Shown piece by piece: positions 61,283 through 64,000 of a stretch of 64,000 nt of DNA. Position numbers and translations under genes: made by a program. The first letter of the stretch is position 1, and every line of letters begins with the position of its first letter. The notes beneath the pieces are model-generated. The model saw only the letters and a program-made list of their open reading frames with translations, had not been told where the DNA came from and ran no database searches. The stretch covers positions 1 to 64,000 of the forward strand of contig NZ_AFWT01000014.1 in the NCBI RefSeq assembly GCF_000224065.1, given 5' to 3'. Source of the stretch: Thiorhodococcus drewsii AZ1. Lineage in GTDB: Bacteria; Pseudomonadota; Gammaproteobacteria; Chromatiales; Chromatiaceae.

Positions 61283-61721
61283 TGGACCGGCCAACCGGTC
61301 CCCGAAGACCCTGTGGAAAGCGAGCCCTATAACCCAGAGAGAGGAAACCCGCGTCTTGGACATAGAGTCAAGCGCCATCTCGAAACCCGAGCACACCGTC
61401 TCACGGCATGACGATGAGGGTTGCCGAAGCCGCCATTCTCGTGAGATCTTCACTTTAACCTCAAGTATAAGATGCCCATCTCAGACGGTTTGCAGAAACG
61501 TCCACGACGCGAATACATTCGCATCGGCGAGAACCGAACAGCCTTTCTCAGACGTTTCCTTTGGCGATTGCCGGAAGAGCGCGTTCCAGCGAATCATCAC
61601 ATAGAGGCCAAAGCACTCCGATGAAAACAGGATCTCATCTATCGCTTGATGGTCTTTCAATCGATTGGTCAGCGCCCGTACCGGGCAGGCGCCATCGGAC
61701 GACTGCGGACGAGGGTGCCTA
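61283..61721. other. intergenic gap between kinase and response regulator
   Basis: No gene is seen. GGACCGG (61284-61290) and CCGGTCC (61295-61301) form a 7-bp stem with a 4-nt loop just after the kinase stop codon. It has no T-run and is a possible terminator or processing site. The rest presumably includes a promoter for the response regulator, but no box could be assigned confidently. Confidence 0.45.
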
Positions 61722-63932
61722 ATGACCCAGAGCCAACCTCCAGACACGGACGACGCACTCTTTCTCATCGAGGATCAGCCGGACGAGCACCACCAACCGA
61801 AGGATTCCTGGCGCATTCTCATCGTCGACGACGAACCGGACGTGCACGAGGCCACCGTCCTGGCCTTGCGCGATCTGACCATCGACGCACACTCGCTCGA
61901 CTTCCTCCACGCCTATTCGGCGAGCCAGGCCTACGACCTACTGGCCGATAACCCAGACGTGGCGGCGATTCTGCTCGACGTGGTCATGGAGTCAGAAGAC
62001 GCCGGACTCGCGCTCATACGGCGCATCCGGGAGGATCTCGACCGACGCGCGGTGCGCATCATCCTGCGCACCGGCCAGCCTGGTTACGCCCCAGAGATCG
62101 AGACCATCCGCGCCTACGACATCAACGACTACAAGACCAAGTCCGAGATGACCCGGGTTCGGCTGTTCACCACGCTGACCGTCGCCATCCGCTCCTACCG
62201 TCAACTCTGCCAGCTCGAAATGAGCCGGCGCGGTCTGGAGCTCATCATCTCGGCCAGCACCGGACTCGCCAAACGACGGGCGCTGCATCATTTCTCCGAA
62301 GGCGTGGTCACGCATCTGTGTGCGCTCCTGGACATCGCACCGGAGGGGTTGGTCTGCGTCGCCTCCGCGCCCACGGGAGAAAAATCGCCCTGGCTGATCG
62401 CCGCCGCAGGACGGTACCGACACCTGATCCAGTCTCCACTGCATGAACTGCCAGATGCCGAGATCAGAAACGCCCTGGAGCAGTGTCTGACAGCCAAGAG
62501 CCATCTGTTCGACCCCATGACCTGCCTCTATTTCGACGTACAAGGCACCCAAGGCGTCGCGGCCTATCTGGATGTCGCGTACCCGCTCGACAGGGTGAAC
62601 CGCAACCTGCTGGAGATCTTCTGCGCCAACGTAACGGTCGGATTCGAGAACGTGCTGCTGCACGAACAGCTCCTAGATTCAGCCTATTACGATCCTTTCC
62701 TGCATCTGCCCAACCGCGCACGGCTTATCCATCTGATCGACGAACGCAAGGACGGCGAACAAGACGACACCCTGGCCCTAATCGATCTCGACGATTTCGC
62801 CGAGATCAACGCGGCGCTCGATCACCATTTCGGCGACCAGGTCCTGCGCGCGGTCGCCTACCGATTGGGAGAGACGTTCCAGCCACCGACCCTAATCGCC
62901 CGCGTGACCGCAGATGCCTTCTGCCTGCTCGGTCCCAGCGCGGCGATCGATCGCTATACCATTGAGCAGATCTTCGCGACCCCGTTCGATCTGCAGGACA
63001 GATCCATCCGCATTTCGGCAACCGCAAGCCTCATCCGCGTGGGCCCTGGACCCACCAGAGGCGCCGATCTGCTCAAGGATGCCAGCATCGCGCTGAAACA
63101 GGCCAAGCGACTGCACCGGGGGCGCGCCATCGCCTTCACCGAAGATCTCGGCCTGGCGGCGCGCGAGCGTATCCGCCTGCTCACCGATCTGCGCTCCGCC
63201 TTCCACGCCGAGCGGCTCCATCTGGCCTTCCAGCCCCTGGTGGACCTGGCGACCGGAAGCGTGGTCGGGGCGGAGGCGCTGTTGCGTTGGACGACCGAGG
63301 AGGGTGACGTCATCCCACCCGACCGGTTCATCCCGGTGGCCGAGCATTCGGGTCTCATGATCGCCCTCGGCGAATGGGTGCTACGCACCGCCTGCGACCA
63401 GCTGAAACGTATCATCGAGCTTGGCCACACAGGATTCCGCATGGCGGTCAACGTCTCCCAGGCCCAATTCCGCGAGCCGGATTTCATCTCCATCCTGGAA
63501 CGCGTACTCCACGAACACGAGATCGACCCGAAACGCATCGAGCTGGAGCTGACCGAATCGATCGCGATCGGCCAGATCGCCTCTACCGCTGCAAAGATCG
63601 CCGAAATCCGGCGCATGGGCGTCTCGGTCGCGCTCGACGACTTCGGCACCGGCTATTCCTCGCTGAGCGTCCTCAAGCAGCTCGGCGTCGACCGGATCAA
63701 GATCGATCGCGCCTTCGTCCAAGAACTCGGCCACAGCAGCGACAACGGGATCGCAGATCTGGTGGTCGCGCTCGGACGTCAGATGGATCTTGGCACCATC
63801 GCCGAGGGCGTGGAGACCGAGGAACAACGGCGATACCTGATGGAGCGCGGCTGCAAGGACGGACAGGGGTACCTCTTCGGCCGACCGATGTCGTCCGACG
63901 CCTTCGAGGCATGGATGGCCGACCGCCTCTAA
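61722..63932 (+). CDS. response regulator with DUF3369, degenerate GGDEF and intact EAL domain
   Basis: This 736-residue protein starts with a REC domain (RILIVDDEPDVHEATVLAL; phospho-acceptor Asp86 in AILLDVVMES). A DUF3369 sensor follows (SYRQLCQLEMSRRGLELIIS). The GGDEF domain has its signature replaced by VTADAF, so cyclase activity is unlikely. The EAL domain keeps its catalytic motifs: GAEALLRW, MAVNVSQAQF, ELTESIAI, DDFGTGYSS, DRIKIDRAF, IAEGVETEEQ and GQGYLFGRP. It should hydrolyse c-di-GMP, with output set by phosphorylation, probably from the kinase upstream. GAGGGTG precedes the ATG at 61722. The protein ends 68 nt before the window edge. Confidence 0.92.
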   Translation: MTQSQPPDTDDALFLIEDQPDEHHQPKDSWRILIVDDEPDVHEATVLALRDLTIDAHSLDFLHAYSASQAYDLLADNPDVAAILLDVVMESEDAGLALIRRIREDLDRRAVRIILRTGQPGYAPEIETIRAYDINDYKTKSEMTRVRLFTTLTVAIRSYRQLCQLEMSRRGLELIISASTGLAKRRALHHFSEGVVTHLCALLDIAPEGLVCVASAPTGEKSPWLIAAAGRYRHLIQSPLHELPDAEIRNALEQCLTAKSHLFDPMTCLYFDVQGTQGVAAYLDVAYPLDRVNRNLLEIFCANVTVGFENVLLHEQLLDSAYYDPFLHLPNRARLIHLIDERKDGEQDDTLALIDLDDFAEINAALDHHFGDQVLRAVAYRLGETFQPPTLIARVTADAFCLLGPSAAIDRYTIEQIFATPFDLQDRSIRISATASLIRVGPGPTRGADLLKDASIALKQAKRLHRGRAIAFTEDLGLAARERIRLLTDLRSAFHAERLHLAFQPLVDLATGSVVGAEALLRWTTEEGDVIPPDRFIPVAEHSGLMIALGEWVLRTACDQLKRIIELGHTGFRMAVNVSQAQFREPDFISILERVLHEHEIDPKRIELELTESIAIGQIASTAAKIAEIRRMGVSVALDDFGTGYSSLSVLKQLGVDRIKIDRAFVQELGHSSDNGIADLVVALGRQMDLGTIAEGVETEEQRRYLMERGCKDGQGYLFGRPMSSDAFEAWMADRL

Positions 63933-64000
63933 ATCAGAGCCGCCTATCCCCGGTCTTTGTCCCGCGCGACACACCGATTCCCCAACAAGTGCCCCAAGCC

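Overview
The window is GC-rich, densely coding gammaproteobacterial DNA. The recC-recB-recD order, YgiQ, the PomA/MotA-type motor pair, long-type UrtB and the choice-of-anchor/PEP-CTERM protein fit a Chromatiales-type purple sulfur bacterium or close relative. That placement is inference, because no photosynthesis, sulfur-oxidation or rRNA gene lies here. No tRNA, rRNA, CRISPR array, integrase or prophage was found.

Layout. (1) 1-506: 5' end of a Tn5-like IS4-family transposase and its flank. (2) 0.5-8.0 kb, minus strand: a very large secreted SBBP-propeller/DUF4214 protein, then a nucleotide-sugar and glycosyltransferase operon (GT1, gmd, a gmd copy destroyed by an internal deletion, GT2), probably for surface polysaccharide. 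(3) 8.1-14.6 kb: a secreted protein of unknown function, YgiQ radical SAM protein, flagellar stator pair motA-motB coupled by ATGA overlap to a PilZ-like gene, and a small RRM protein. (4) 14.7-20.1 kb: an AcrA/AcrB-type RND efflux operon and a divergent TetR regulator, with two tandem palindromes between them. (5) 20.1-30.5 kb: chemoreceptor, secreted protein, RsmF-like rRNA methyltransferase, a two-gene RLAN/RimK ATP-grasp plus GNAT-C39 module (the best candidate here for an uncharacterised peptide-modifying system), ArgE-like deacetylase, radical SAM/SPASM protein and zinc metallopeptidase. (6) 30.6-48.1 kb: the nitrogen island, with the urea ABC transporter urtABCDE behind a sigma-54-type promoter and an NtrC-like site, and urease ureDABC-EFG. 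It is broken up by a VOC protein, an MFS transporter, an inserted 2.2-kb segment and an unknown membrane protein. (7) 48.2-57.8 kb: overlapping recC-recB-recD. (8) 57.9-63.9 kb: a multi-PAS/GAF histidine kinase followed by a REC-DUF3369-GGDEF(degenerate)-EAL response regulator, which is probably a kinase-controlled c-di-GMP phosphodiesterase.

How the genes fit together. Urea is captured by UrtA and imported by UrtBCDE, then hydrolysed by UreABC after nickel insertion by UreDEFG. The promoter architecture suggests induction under nitrogen limitation. The PilZ-like protein beside motAB and the EAL response regulator suggest that c-di-GMP links sensing to motility.

Genome plasticity is the other theme. 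A 2.2-kb insert carrying a choice-of-anchor A/PEP-CTERM gene and a decayed REP-associated tyrosine transposase is bracketed by near-identical 230-bp direct repeats made from the MFS 3' end and the ureD leader. Several intergenic gaps carry REP-like palindromes or tandem heptanucleotide arrays.
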